Positions 7,203-16,643 of a DNA stretch of 32,310 bases are shown piece by piece. Numbering within the stretch: the first letter of the stretch is position 1; each line of letters starts with the position of its first letter. The stretch lies in the NCBI GenBank assembly GCA_017416805.1, contig JAFQBB010000002.1, positions 1 through 32,310 on the forward strand, in the 5' to 3' direction. Both the position numbers and the translations under genes were made by a program. This stretch comes from Bacteroidaceae bacterium (GTDB lineage Bacteria; Bacteroidota; Bacteroidia; Bacteroidales; Bacteroidaceae). Under the pieces are notes generated by a model that saw only the letters and a list, made by a program, of their open reading frames with translations, had not been told where the DNA came from and did no database searches.

Positions 7203-8465
7203 ATGGGAAGCATGAAAGATTTTTTGAACGACCTGAAGCGGAAAGACCATCCCCGTTACTTAGGCGGCATTGACTTCTTGAAGTATGTAGGCCCCGGTCT
7301 GTTGGTAACGGTAGGATTCATTGACCCAGGCAACTGGGCCAGCAACTTTGCTGCCGGCTCCATGTTCGGCTACACTTTGCTTTGGGTGGTCACCCTCTCT
7401 ACGGTGATGCTGATACTGCTACAACACAATGTGGCACACTTGGGCATTGCGACCGGACTCTGCCTGTCCGAGGCCGCGCACAAATATCTGCCCAAATGGT
7501 TGTCCGTCCCTGTATTAGGCAGTGCTGTGTTGGCCAGTATCTCTACCTCATTGGCCGAGATATTGGGAGGCGCTATAGCCCTGCAGATGCTCTTCAATGT
7601 CCCCATTCCGGCAGGAGCCTTGCTGACCGCTGCATTTGTCACTGTAATGCTTCTCACCAACAGCTACCGCCGGGTGGAGAAGGGCATCATAGCCTTCGTG
7701 TCGCTCATAGGCTTCTCGTTCCTGTATGAGTTGTTCCTGATAGATATTGACTGGCCCGTGGCTATACGTTCGGCAGTGGTTCCTTCAATCCCCGAGGGCA
7801 GTATGCTGATAGTGATGAGTGTACTGGGTGCTGTAGTGATGCCCCATAACCTGTTCCTGCATTCCGAGGTGATACAGAGCCGCCAGGTAAATCTCCAAGA
7901 TGAGGCTCACATCCGCAAGGCATTGAAATATGAGTTCTTTGACACGCTGCTGGCCATGACCATCGGGTGGGCCATCAACAGCGCCATGATAGTGCTGGCC
8001 GCTGCCACCTTCTTCAAGAACGGTGTGCAGGTGGACGAACTGGCACAGGCACAGAGCCTGCTCGACCCCCTGTTGGGTGGTGCAGCCGGAGTGGTATTTG
8101 CAGTGGCTCTGCTACTGGCTGGTGTATCATCGACAGTCACCAGCGGCATGGCAGCCGGCTCCATCTTTGCTGGCTTCTTTGGCGAGGCCTACAACATCAA
8201 GGACACACATTCACGCTTGGGAGTATTACTTTCATTGGGCATTGCCCTATTGATTATATTCTTTATAGAAGATCCTTTCTACGGACTGATTATATCGCAG
8301 ATGGTACTGAGTGTGCAACTGCCCATTACTGTATTCCTGCAGGTGAGCCTCACTTCGTCCCGGCGGGTGATGGGACAGTATGTCAACAGCCGTTTTACGA
8401 CAATGATTCTCTATGGTGTAGCAGCATTGGTCACGGTACTGAACCTGATGTTACTGTTTGCTTAG
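7203..8465 (+). CDS. mntH: Nramp-family divalent metal (Mn/Fe) transporter
   Basis: A 420-residue inner-membrane protein with about 11 hydrophobic helices. The two metal-site motifs of the Nramp family are present: DPGN in helix 1 (FIDPGNWASN, D41-N44) and MPH in helix 6 (GAVVMPHNLFLHSEVIQSR). These supply the Asp, Asn and Met ligands that select Mn2+ or Fe2+ in proton-coupled import. Further support comes from LQHNVAHLGIATGLCLSEA and STVTSGMAAGSIFAGFF. The start could be ATG 7203 (MGSMKDF) or ATG 7212 (MKDFLND), giving 417 residues. An upstream TTG at 7194 lies within a -7 box and was rejected. It lies 73 bases after nadB. Confidence 0.92.
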   Translation: MGSMKDFLNDLKRKDHPRYLGGIDFLKYVGPGLLVTVGFIDPGNWASNFAAGSMFGYTLLWVVTLSTVMLILLQHNVAHLGIATGLCLSEAAHKYLPKWLSVPVLGSAVLASISTSLAEILGGAIALQMLFNVPIPAGALLTAAFVTVMLLTNSYRRVEKGIIAFVSLIGFSFLYELFLIDIDWPVAIRSAVVPSIPEGSMLIVMSVLGAVVMPHNLFLHSEVIQSRQVNLQDEAHIRKALKYEFFDTLLAMTIGWAINSAMIVLAAATFFKNGVQVDELAQAQSLLDPLLGGAAGVVFAVALLLAGVSSTVTSGMAAGSIFAGFFGEAYNIKDTHSRLGVLLSLGIALLIIFFIEDPFYGLIISQMVLSVQLPITVFLQVSLTSSRRVMGQYVNSRFTTMILYGVAALVTVLNLMLLFA

Positions 8466-8480
8466 ATAGGTAGTCAAACA

Positions 8481-8501
8481 GGCAGAGAGTACTCTCCTGC
8501 C
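8481..8501. other. Hairpin between the Nramp and aldo/keto reductase genes
   Basis: GGCAG and CTGCC close a stem containing GAGAG/CTCTC around a tiny loop. No T-tract follows on the plus strand, so it may be a weak terminator or an mRNA-stabilising hairpin. Confidence 0.4.
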
Positions 8502-8562
8502 ACCCAAAGAGTTTCTATATGAAAGAAGAAAATTGAGCCTTTACTTAAATACGAACAAACCA

Positions 8563-9555
8563 ATGAAATCCTACCTACCCTCCCCCACCCGCTACGAGCG
8601 GATGAAGTATGCCCGCTGTGGAAAGAGCGGCCTGTTACTGCCTCGCCTTTCATTGGGCCTGTGGCACAATTTTGGAGATGTCGATGACTTCGATGTGGCC
8701 ACCGACATGATACTCTGTGCCTTTGACAACGGAATCACCCACTTCGACCTGGCCAACAACTATGGGCCTTCGCCCGGTTCGGCCGAGGTGAACTTTGGTC
8801 GAATCTTCCGCGAACATTTGAGCGCCCATCGCGATGAAATCATTGTCTCTTCCAAAGCCGGACATCTGATGTGGCCCGGTCCCTATGGTGACGGCTCGTC
8901 GCGCAAGAACCTGATGGCCAGCCTGGACCAAAGTCTGAGGCGGACAGGGCTGGACTATTTCGATATCTTCTACAGCCACCGCTACGATGGTTTCACACCC
9001 GTGGAGGAGACGGCCCAAGCACTCATCGATATGGTACACCAGGGCAAAGCGCTCTATGTGGGAATATCGAAGTACCCACCCGCACAAGCCAAACAGATGT
9101 ACGAACTGCTTCGTGCAGCAGGTGTGCCCTGCCTCATCAGCCAGTACCGCTACAGCATGTTTGAACGCACACCCGAGCAAGAGAGCATTGCACTGGCCGC
9201 ACAGGAAGGATCGGGATTCATTGCCTTCTCACCCTTGGCACAAGGACTGCTCACCAACAAATACCTGAACGGCATACCTGAACATTCACGTGCCACACGA
9301 GGTGTATTCCTGAAAGCGGAACAGATAACACCTGAGAAACTGGCCATCATCCGCCAGCTCAACGATATGGCCACCAGGCGCGGACAGACACTGGCACAGA
9401 TGGCACTGGCATGGGTGTTGCGCGACGAGCGGGTTACCTCAGTAATCATAGGTTCCAGCTCTGTCAAGCAGCTGAACGACAACCTTCAGACAATAAGCCA
9501 TCTGGACTTTACGTTGGAAGAGTTGGAAACCATTGACGACATTCTAGGCCAATAG
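8563..9555 (+). CDS. gpr: Aldo/keto reductase, L-glyceraldehyde-3-phosphate reductase type
   Basis: A 330-residue NADPH-dependent reductase very like E. coli YghZ/Gpr, which reduces L-glyceraldehyde 3-phosphate and methylglyoxal and serves detoxification. Matching blocks are RYERMKYARCGKSGLLLP, LSLGLWHNFGDV, THFDLANNYGPSPGSAE, KAGHLMWPGPYGDG, LGLDYFDIFYSHR-like TGLDYFDIFYSHR and FIAFSPLAQGLLTNKYLNGI. The aldo/keto reductase tetrad is visible as Asp62, Tyr67, Lys98 and His139. The first ATG is at 8563; the earlier TTG at 8533 adds ten unconserved residues and was not used. It is 97 bases downstream of the Nramp gene. The exact physiological substrate in this organism is inferred only. Confidence 0.9.
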   Translation: MKSYLPSPTRYERMKYARCGKSGLLLPRLSLGLWHNFGDVDDFDVATDMILCAFDNGITHFDLANNYGPSPGSAEVNFGRIFREHLSAHRDEIIVSSKAGHLMWPGPYGDGSSRKNLMASLDQSLRRTGLDYFDIFYSHRYDGFTPVEETAQALIDMVHQGKALYVGISKYPPAQAKQMYELLRAAGVPCLISQYRYSMFERTPEQESIALAAQEGSGFIAFSPLAQGLLTNKYLNGIPEHSRATRGVFLKAEQITPEKLAIIRQLNDMATRRGQTLAQMALAWVLRDERVTSVIIGSSSVKQLNDNLQTISHLDFTLEELETIDDILGQ

Positions 9556-9578
9556 ACAAAGATGACTCACACACCAGT

Positions 9579-9640
9579 ACATAGAGACACGAAGATACAG
9601 AGGTCAGGGAAAAGAGACCTTGGTATCTTCGTGTCTATGT
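9579..9640. repeat. Long imperfect inverted repeat over the next gene's start codon
   Basis: GACACGAAGATAC (9586-9598) pairs perfectly with GTATCTTCGTGTC (9623-9635). Beyond a 2-base bulge, ACATA (9579-9583) pairs with TATGT (9636-9640). Inside, AGGTC (9601-9605) pairs with GACCT (9616-9620). A short T-run (9640-9644) follows on the plus strand, so it resembles a terminator for the reductase gene, but it covers the ATG at 9637. Confidence 0.75.
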
Positions 9641-10161
9641 TTTTCAGAAGAAGCACAACACTGCTCTTCGTCTTTTTCTCTCTCCTCCTGCTCTCATGTG
9701 AAGAGGCTGATGAGGATTTCCCACGCACAGAGGTGAACTTCAACTGCAATCTGCAACAGGCTCCCTACAGTTTCATCACTACTCCCGGACAATTTCTGAC
9801 TATCACGAAGAAGGGTTCGTCCTACACCGTTGAGTATCCGGGCCAACCGGCCTACACCGACGGAAAGATGGGGGTGTTTCTCGGATTCGGAGGTCTTATC
9901 TTAGGACAACCCGTATTGAGCATGGACGTGAGCAGCCAGTATGCAGCTTACGACCGTGGTTGCCCCGTGGAGGCTGCCGACTTGGTCATTTCCCGGCTCA
10001 ACATCAACACCAACCGCGAAGGGACATGTCCCAAATGCAAGACTGTATATGACCTTGATACTGGCTTCCCAAAGAGTGGTGTGGGCAAAGAGCGGTTGAA
10101 GACCTACACCGTACACACCACCTCAACAAATACGGGTACAGGGCTTACAGTCAGGAACTGA
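9637..10161 (+). CDS. Rieske-like lipoprotein, probably surface exposed
   Basis: A 174-residue protein starting at MFFRRSTTLL, with a lipoprotein signal ending LLLLSC (Cys21). The residues after the cysteine (EEADED) are strongly acidic, like the signal that sends Bacteroides lipoproteins to the cell surface. The C-terminal half has the spacing of a Rieske-type domain: a cysteine at 109 (DRGCPVEAADL) and CPKC at 131-134 followed by TVYDLDTGFPKSG. The histidine ligands of a true Rieske [2Fe-2S] site are not present at the usual positions, so cluster binding is doubtful. The frame is open from an ATG at 9562, but the 25 extra residues are hydrophilic and would bury the signal peptide. It converges with fkp 45 bases later; that gap holds only a short CCCC-TTT-GGGG dyad (10167-10177). 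Confidence 0.72.
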   Translation: MFFRRSTTLLFVFFSLLLLSCEEADEDFPRTEVNFNCNLQQAPYSFITTPGQFLTITKKGSSYTVEYPGQPAYTDGKMGVFLGFGGLILGQPVLSMDVSSQYAAYDRGCPVEAADLVISRLNINTNREGTCPKCKTVYDLDTGFPKSGVGKERLKTYTVHTTSTNTGTGLTVRN

Positions 10162-10206
10162 GATTACCCCTTTGGGGCCAATTTAGGAGCGGAGGAGTGC
10201 CCCATT

Positions 10207-13092
10207 TTAGCTACGGCTTATCTGCAGCCCTTTCTCGGAGAGGGTCATTTCTACAAAGCGTGCACAGTCATTCTGCGGATTCTCATGCAGTATGGTGCGT
10301 ATGCGGGCCGCGGCTTCGGGGTCTTTGGCCACCATGTAGAGATAGCCGCCGCCACCGGCTCCGGGCAATTTGTAGCCCAAGCAATAATCCTTGATACTTT
10401 CAATAATGGTCTCGACGGCAGGGGGATTGGTTCCCTTGTCCAATCGCTTGTTCTGTTCCCACGTCTGGCCCACCAGACGGCCCATCTCATTGAAGTTGCC
10501 CCGCTGTATGGCCTCGTAGAGGTCCAGGGCATGTGCCTTCATGTCGGCCAAGAGTCCCAACTGGTGAGTCTCGTTGAGGAACATGCGGCGCACAATCTCG
10601 GCCAGGATACCTTTAGCCGTCCGGGTGATGCCGGTGTAATAGAGCAAGTGGCACTTCTGATACTCGGGATTGGTGAAGAGGAAGTCGGGCAGCCACTTGA
10701 CTTGCGGACTCTGGTCAAAGCCGCTCTGTGTCTGCAAGAGTTTCACCCCATGCAATACGCCTCCGTACTGGTCCTGCCATCCGCCGCCCGTGGTGAGCAA
10801 CTGTTCAAGAGCCAGTGTGCGCAGGCAGATTTCATTCTTGTCCCAAGCCAATCCGCAGAAATCGGATATGGCTCCCAACACGGTGGATGCCAAGATGGAG
10901 CTGGTGCCTAATCCTGAACCTGCAGGGATGGCCGAAAGCAGCGTAACCTCGATGCCTGAACCGAAAGCCCGCAACTGCTCTTCCAACGTGTTGTACGGAC
11001 AGGCAGAGAAGCGTGGGCTGAAGCCGGCCAGCGCCAATGCAGCCTTAGGGATGGAGAAAGGACTGCCCACACGGGCAAAGTCTTCCAACTCGCTATAGGT
11101 AGTGACGGTCTCCATCGCACCGAGGTCAATGGAGCGGAGTATTACTTTTGGCTCCTTGCAGGGCTTGACGTATGCCTGCAAGGGGGGCTGTCCGTTCAGT
11201 TCGATGGCAATGTTGACCACGTTTCCCCCTTCGCTGAGGCAATAAGGCGGTGTGTCAGTCCATCCACCGGCCAGGTCTATGCGCACGGGGCTTCGTCCCC
11301 ACACTATCTGGTCGGCATAGACAGCCAGGCGGGGTTCTTGTCTGACGGCCAGTATGCGGTCAGTCAGTCCCTCGCGAAGCAGGGCAAAGGCCTTTTCCTC
11401 CTCAGCCTGATGCTCTTCGCCACGGAAGGCTTGCAGACGGGCACGGAAGGCATGGTCATGTATGCGTGTCATCAAAGGGGCCGTAGCTGCCAATGGGGCG
11501 GGAGTTTCCAACCGGAAGTGGGCATATTCAGCCGCAGCATCGTCCAAATTAGTCTGGTAGAAGACACTCTTCTCCCAATTGCGGGCCAATGCCGGCCAGT
11601 TGGCCGTGCGCAACTGTTGCCGCTGCAGGTAAAGGCGGCGCAGGTTGGCCTGTGCCGACAATTCATCGGCCGACAGGCGTTGTGCCTTAGCCCACAGGTC
11701 GTACCCCTCGACACAGGCAGGTTCAGCAGTCATCCAACGGAGCACTTCCCCTGCCTCTTCTACTGATTGGAGGATGGGGAATATGCGGGCAGCCTGAAGG
11801 TCGTGCTCTCCCTCAATGTCGTCCAGTGAAAGTGAGCGGGCTGCTGCCCACTCCTTGAAGGGATGGCCCATGAAGAGGGTCTGAGCATCAGCAAGCGGCC
11901 CTTTGAATGCATCATTGAAGCCGTAGGGTCGGATAGCCCACTGGCTTTCGCCTACGGGCACTATGTCAATACAGACTTCGGGAGGGAGTGTCAGGGTCCA
12001 CCTGTTTTGCGGCACACCGGTAATGATATGGCGGTGGGTCAAGGTCCATGTGGAGGGCACGTGGCTGTTCTCTATCCACACCTCATAGTTGTCGGCCGTC
12101 AGAGGACGTTCCACACAGGCATTCTGTACGAACATGGCAGGATGGGCCTTGACACGGCGCTGAATAATCTCGCGCTGGTCGCGCACAATGTTCTGTACGG
12201 CCACAGTCGATGAGAGCAGCTCGCGGCTGGTGCCATAATGGTAGAACTCGCCACCGGGCAAGGGCAAGACGGCCACAGAGAGTTCCTTCAATTCGGGGTC
12301 GTCAATGGTGGGGTGCTGACCCAACGAGCAGCCGAAGTCGCTGTACAGGTCATAGTAGCGGAGAGAGGAGGCTGTAAGCTCTTTGAAGTCTTCAGGAACC
12401 TTAAGACCATGAGGGGTAAGGCTGCGCCGCATCAGCAACTCTACCGCCCGGTCGCTGAGCAGCCAGATGCCTATATCCATAAGGAAAAGGTGGGTTTGCA
12501 GCAGGCCTGCCATACGCTCCACCGAGGGTTTCTGAAGCATGAAGTCAAGTTTGTCGGGCGACTGGCGCGAGGAGACAAAGATGCCATGATTCTGTGCCAA
12601 CGAGGGGTCAACCCACAAGCCATAACAGACTACGTCGGCCTCGGGAATGGGCTGCAGAGGTTGGGACGAACGTATATAGACATCGCCACTGGCTATGAGT
12701 GTGTGCAGACCGGCAGGGGCTTTCTGCATGATGCGCTCGTAGAGGGGCAACTGCAGGTCGAGCAGATTCTGCCCCAAACGCTGCCCCTTTGCCCAACGGA
12801 ATATGGGAATGGGGGTGAGCACTTTGCCCGAGGGTGCATAGCCGGGCAGACGACGACTCTGGCCACCAGCATGCAGCAGGATGCGTTTCTCGCCTGCCAG
12901 CCACTGGCTGAACGACTCGCCCTCCTTACACCAGGCCTGGTGACAGGACTGGAGCAACCAGGTAGTGCCACCACCGGAGCCAAGTTTGGCCCCTACGGGG
13001 TCACTCGTGCAGAACCACTCCGAGGGGTCAGTCCCCTCAATATCATGGAAACATTCCACCAGGTTTGGTGGCAACGACAGTAACTTCTTCAT
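10207..13092 (-). CDS. fkp: Bifunctional L-fucokinase/L-fucose-1-P guanylyltransferase Fkp
   Basis: A 961-residue enzyme that converts free L-fucose first to fucose-1-phosphate (ATP) and then to GDP-fucose (GTP), the salvage route feeding fucosylation of capsule and surface glycoproteins in Bacteroides. The N-terminal guanylyltransferase half has the nucleotide-binding loop LLHAGGQSRRLPGYAPSGK (about residues 72-90). The C-terminal half is a GHMP kinase: SPVRIDLAGGWTDTPPYC near 600-620, the ATP loop AIPAGSGLGTSSILAST near 720-737, and GYKLPGAGGGGYLYMVAK near the end. Length and order match known Fkp. It appears to be a single-gene unit between a convergent lipoprotein gene upstream in coordinates and a terminator-bounded gene on the other side. 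Confidence 0.96.
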   Translation of the reverse strand: MKKLLSLPPNLVECFHDIEGTDPSEWFCTSDPVGAKLGSGGGTTWLLQSCHQAWCKEGESFSQWLAGEKRILLHAGGQSRRLPGYAPSGKVLTPIPIFRWAKGQRLGQNLLDLQLPLYERIMQKAPAGLHTLIASGDVYIRSSQPLQPIPEADVVCYGLWVDPSLAQNHGIFVSSRQSPDKLDFMLQKPSVERMAGLLQTHLFLMDIGIWLLSDRAVELLMRRSLTPHGLKVPEDFKELTASSLRYYDLYSDFGCSLGQHPTIDDPELKELSVAVLPLPGGEFYHYGTSRELLSSTVAVQNIVRDQREIIQRRVKAHPAMFVQNACVERPLTADNYEVWIENSHVPSTWTLTHRHIITGVPQNRWTLTLPPEVCIDIVPVGESQWAIRPYGFNDAFKGPLADAQTLFMGHPFKEWAAARSLSLDDIEGEHDLQAARIFPILQSVEEAGEVLRWMTAEPACVEGYDLWAKAQRLSADELSAQANLRRLYLQRQQLRTANWPALARNWEKSVFYQTNLDDAAAEYAHFRLETPAPLAATAPLMTRIHDHAFRARLQAFRGEEHQAEEEKAFALLREGLTDRILAVRQEPRLAVYADQIVWGRSPVRIDLAGGWTDTPPYCLSEGGNVVNIAIELNGQPPLQAYVKPCKEPKVILRSIDLGAMETVTTYSELEDFARVGSPFSIPKAALALAGFSPRFSACPYNTLEEQLRAFGSGIEVTLLSAIPAGSGLGTSSILASTVLGAISDFCGLAWDKNEICLRTLALEQLLTTGGGWQDQYGGVLHGVKLLQTQSGFDQSPQVKWLPDFLFTNPEYQKCHLLYYTGITRTAKGILAEIVRRMFLNETHQLGLLADMKAHALDLYEAIQRGNFNEMGRLVGQTWEQNKRLDKGTNPPAVETIIESIKDYCLGYKLPGAGGGGYLYMVAKDPEAAARIRTILHENPQNDCARFVEMTLSEKGLQISRS

Positions 13093-13123
13093 GGATATAC
13101 CTATTTATTTATAAGCGTGAGTG

Positions 13124-13131
13124 CAAAGTAA
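13124..13131 (-). promoter_or_regulatory. Possible -7 box for fkp
   Basis: TTACTTTG on the minus strand matches TAnnTTTG except at position 2 and lies 31 bases before the ATG. No -33 box is seen. The rest of 13132-13276 shows no gene. Confidence 0.3.
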
Positions 13132-13276
13132 CGAATAAAATTCCACTTATATGTCTGTTTTGTAGAAAAGTTTCAAAGAAAATCTGATTCAGGCAGGTCT
13201 GAAAAAATCATTGCTTTGAGTGGGTTGCGAAGACACAGGTGTGTGTCAAAGAGAGAGACAAGTGGGTCTCCAGAAA

Positions 13277-13326
13277 AGACAAAAAGAGGGGGTGCAACAG
13301 AGGTCGGAATGACCATATTGCACCCC
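13277..13326 (-). terminator. Terminator after the 1083-residue secreted protein gene
   Basis: GGGGTGCAA (13289-13297) pairs with TTGCACCCC (13318-13326), with GGTC/GACC pairing inside. Read leftward a T-rich tract (CTCTTTTTGTCTTTTC) follows. It lies 34 bases after the stop codon. Confidence 0.85.
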
Positions 13327-13360
13327 ATATCAAAGTTTTATAGCGCTGTATGCCAACTAT

Positions 13361-16300
13361 TTACCGAACAATCTGCAGTTTGCGGCTCTGCACTCCCTGC
13401 GGAGTGGATGTGAGCAACACATAGGTACCTGCAGGCAAGGCTGTGATGTCCAGTTCCGAGCCTTTGGCGGAAGAGACAATTTGTCCGGAAATATTTACAA
13501 GACTGACTCCCTCAACCTCTTGTCCGGTGACACGGATGTAGCTGTCGGCCTGCTCCACACGGAACACGGCAACACTGTTCTCTCCGATGGCCGCAGGTCC
13601 CACCTGGAAAAAGACGGCCTTACCCTGCACCGTACCTTTCACTTCGTAGAGGATGTCCACATTCAGACGGTGAGTGGCATCGCCCTCGGGGAAGTTGTAG
13701 CTGAAGTGCGGTTCGGTGAGCAGTGTCTCATTGGCCTGCTTATTGTCAATGCGCACGTTGTATCCCTGAATGGGAAGCGGTTTGGCATTGGCCGATACGG
13801 CCACAAGTCCCATCATCCAGTTGCCGAAAGCTGATGCCTGGCTGACTGAGGTGAAAGTGGCACCATCGTTGACAGAATAGAGGTCGGCCACCTCGGTAAA
13901 AGGCATACGGGCATCCAGTCCGAGGGGAGCAGTCTGAGGCGTCACATCGTAACAGTCAAGCAGCAGGCGGTAGGTGGTTCCGGCCTTGATGGTGACAGGT
14001 TGGGGAAGTTCTACAGTATTCCACAACCCCGGAGTGTATGACTCGACATAGACTTCGGCCACGGTTACTCCATCTTCCTCAAGGAAGAAGGTATATGCCG
14101 CATTGGTCAGCGGCATGAAGCGGAATGCCGTCACCCGGTATCCCTCATAACCCCGGAGTTTCGCAGGGTCATAGTCGGCAGCTGCCATATAGTTATAGTT
14201 GTTTTCCGATGGTCCGAGCACTCCACCCCGCAGGGCATCCGTACAGTGGGTTATGAAGGTCTCATCATCGTCCGTCGGGACACTCCATGCAAACTCTACC
14301 GTAGAGGCATCCTTATAGCTGATTCCAACCTCGCTGACAGCCTTATAGACCTCCTCGTTGCGACTGATAGTGAGGCCGACAGTGGTGAGCGGTGAAGTAC
14401 GTCCGTCCTTATAGATGGCCTTCACACCCAACACATGCTCTCCTTCGGTCAGCGAATTGAAAGCAAAGAGACGTCCGGCGGCCACTCCTACCTCTTCACC
14501 GCCATCGTACACACTGTAGTAGTCAATGAGGTCTGCCCCCTCCACCTTGTCGGCCGGAGCCGACAGGTTGGCAGCAATGGCCCAAGTGGTCAGTTGGGTG
14601 GCACCATACTTCTTGCCTTCGTCGTACAAGGAGTAGAAGTCAGGCTCGGTAGTCATTCGCAACAAGTCGGTCTGCCCAGGAATGGGGTCGCCATTCACCT
14701 CGCCCAGCACATTGTATCCTTCATAATCCGAAGGGACGGTAGCCTCGATGGCCACATAGAGGTCGGCACCATCAGCAGCTATAACCACAGGCACAGAAAG
14801 AGACACCACATTCTCCTTGCCATAAGAAAGAGTCTGGCTGACGGGTTCGGAATGGAGCAATTCGCGCACACCTCCAGGGGTCTTCTTGTAGATGTTCACC
14901 TTCCATCCATCCTGCGGAGTCATGGGGTAAAAACTGACACTACGCACAGCACAACCGGCATAGAGGGCAGCCTCCTCGGCCGGAATACGGATAGCAGCCT
15001 CAAAACTGTTATTTCCGCCTCCAAAGCCTGTCACCTTGGCCCCTTCGGGATAATAACTCTTGACCGTCAGGTTCGTGCGCGGAACATCCCACTGAAGTAT
15101 AGCCCCGTCATATCCCACCTGGCGGGCAAAGAAGTTGCGCGGAGCCTGGACAGCACCCTCGCTGACAGCCACAACCTCGGCCAATGAGGGCTTTGACTCT
15201 GCCGTAGCATAAAGGGCTGTCACGTGGTAGTTGTATTGGCCACAGGCCGAAGCATCGTCAATGTAAGAAGTGGCAGTGATGGGCTGTGCATTCACCTTCT
15301 GCCCATCGCGGTAAAGGTTATACCCCGTTACCCCCCCGGCACCGGCCAAAGGAGCCTGCCAAGCAAGGCGCACAGCCGTTGTGCCAGCCAGAGCAGTAGT
15401 TTCCAGTTGTACAGGCTCGCGTGTGGCGAGGTCTTCATCCAGCTTGATAATCATGGTGCGTAGTGCACCTGTGGGGTCGTAATAAAGCACGGCAAAGGTC
15501 TTCTCATCGTTCGATATGCCCACACCACGGTAGAAATATGTGGAGCCGTTGGCACGCAGAATCGTTGTATCGGCATCCAGATCCACACCCTGCTCCTGCA
15601 AGTAATCATAGAGCCAGTGGGTACGTCCGTCCTTGAAGATGACGGCCTGATCCACCTGAGTAGCCTCGGGCGACTCATAACCGACAATGGTTCCATTGTC
15701 AGTAATGTCGAACACATCAAAGTTGAAAGGATCGCGCGTCATGGTGGGCATGTCGGTCTTTTCGCCCGTCTCCACATTATAGAGAGCACGCAGTGCCATA
15801 TTGGAGGCTGTGGGGTCAGTAATCTGGTCAGCAGGAGTATCGTAATAACCTTCCCAGAAAAGTAACCATTTACCATTCGGAGAGAACTTGCGGGCCGAAC
15901 ACCAAGCGTTGCTCAGGCGTTCGTCCATAATGAGCGTATCCCCCTTGCCCACTTCCCAGATAGTGGCCACACGGGCCTGCTCGGAGCCTGGGGTGATGCT
16001 CCATCCGGCAGCACGCTGTCCGTCGGCACTGACAGTATATATCATACCCTCACACTTCTCACCAGGCGTAAAGATATGCTCAACCTTACCATTCTTCCAA
16101 ATGACAGGAATAAGTTTGCTGTCCGCATCATTATAAGCACCACCAATATAGGTACCATCTGCAGTGACGGCATTGGCATAACCAGTCTGGTCACTGTTAT
16201 GCACAGGAGCGTCACCAATATTGGGCAAGTGATGCCACTGTCCGTCTTTCCAATAACCGGCAGTATAGGCGGGCGCACCATTGTCAGTGGCCTCGGTATT

Positions 16301-16612
16301 GTCAAACATACCTACCACCACACCCTCATTACTGACAGACGTCCCTTCAGAGAGGCAGAGGTCGCCACTGAGCAGTTCCACCTTGCCGGTGAGCAAGTTC
16401 CACCGGAAACCATAGCCCATGTTGTTATAGTTCACATACACACCGGTGGCCCACTCGCCGTTGGGCGAAATGGCATAAACCTGATAGTCCTGCGGAGAAC
16501 GGAGCACAAGAGCACCACGCTCTTGGGCATCCACCTGCACATGCATACACACAAATAAAAATAGGGAAAGAAGTCCCCCTCTTACTCTTCCGAAAGCAGA
16601 AAACTTAGTCAT
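13361..16612 (-). CDS. Large secreted protein: beta-propeller, Fn3 domains, sorting-tail-like C-terminus
   Basis: A 1083-residue protein from the ATG at 16612 (MTKFSAF; an ATG at 16627 adds five residues). A signal peptide (LLSLFLFVCMHVQVDAQ) leads it. Residues about 35-400 carry repeated blocks such as ISPNGEWATGV, VSADGQRAAGW and FSPNGKWLLFW, which suggest a beta-propeller. Fibronectin type III-like domains follow (VRLAWQAPLAGAGGVTGYN; VEFAWSVPTDDDETF), with sandwich domains between (VSFYPMTPQDGWKVNIYKK; AFRFMPLTNAAYTFFLEED). The end (LVNISGQIVSSAKGSELDI, then LPAGTYVLLTS and SRKLQIVR) resembles type IX secretion sorting tails. No catalytic motif is recognised. It may bind a glycan or surface partner, but that is a guess. 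It lies just downstream of the second secreted-protein gene. Confidence 0.82.
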   Translation of the reverse strand: MTKFSAFGRVRGGLLSLFLFVCMHVQVDAQERGALVLRSPQDYQVYAISPNGEWATGVYVNYNNMGYGFRWNLLTGKVELLSGDLCLSEGTSVSNEGVVVGMFDNTEATDNGAPAYTAGYWKDGQWHHLPNIGDAPVHNSDQTGYANAVTADGTYIGGAYNDADSKLIPVIWKNGKVEHIFTPGEKCEGMIYTVSADGQRAAGWSITPGSEQARVATIWEVGKGDTLIMDERLSNAWCSARKFSPNGKWLLFWEGYYDTPADQITDPTASNMALRALYNVETGEKTDMPTMTRDPFNFDVFDITDNGTIVGYESPEATQVDQAVIFKDGRTHWLYDYLQEQGVDLDADTTILRANGSTYFYRGVGISNDEKTFAVLYYDPTGALRTMIIKLDEDLATREPVQLETTALAGTTAVRLAWQAPLAGAGGVTGYNLYRDGQKVNAQPITATSYIDDASACGQYNYHVTALYATAESKPSLAEVVAVSEGAVQAPRNFFARQVGYDGAILQWDVPRTNLTVKSYYPEGAKVTGFGGGNNSFEAAIRIPAEEAALYAGCAVRSVSFYPMTPQDGWKVNIYKKTPGGVRELLHSEPVSQTLSYGKENVVSLSVPVVIAADGADLYVAIEATVPSDYEGYNVLGEVNGDPIPGQTDLLRMTTEPDFYSLYDEGKKYGATQLTTWAIAANLSAPADKVEGADLIDYYSVYDGGEEVGVAAGRLFAFNSLTEGEHVLGVKAIYKDGRTSPLTTVGLTISRNEEVYKAVSEVGISYKDASTVEFAWSVPTDDDETFITHCTDALRGGVLGPSENNYNYMAAADYDPAKLRGYEGYRVTAFRFMPLTNAAYTFFLEEDGVTVAEVYVESYTPGLWNTVELPQPVTIKAGTTYRLLLDCYDVTPQTAPLGLDARMPFTEVADLYSVNDGATFTSVSQASAFGNWMMGLVAVSANAKPLPIQGYNVRIDNKQANETLLTEPHFSYNFPEGDATHRLNVDILYEVKGTVQGKAVFFQVGPAAIGENSVAVFRVEQADSYIRVTGQEVEGVSLVNISGQIVSSAKGSELDITALPAGTYVLLTSTPQGVQSRKLQIVR

Positions 16613-16643
16613 ATAATTGCATTTCATAAGAAATCCTCTATAG

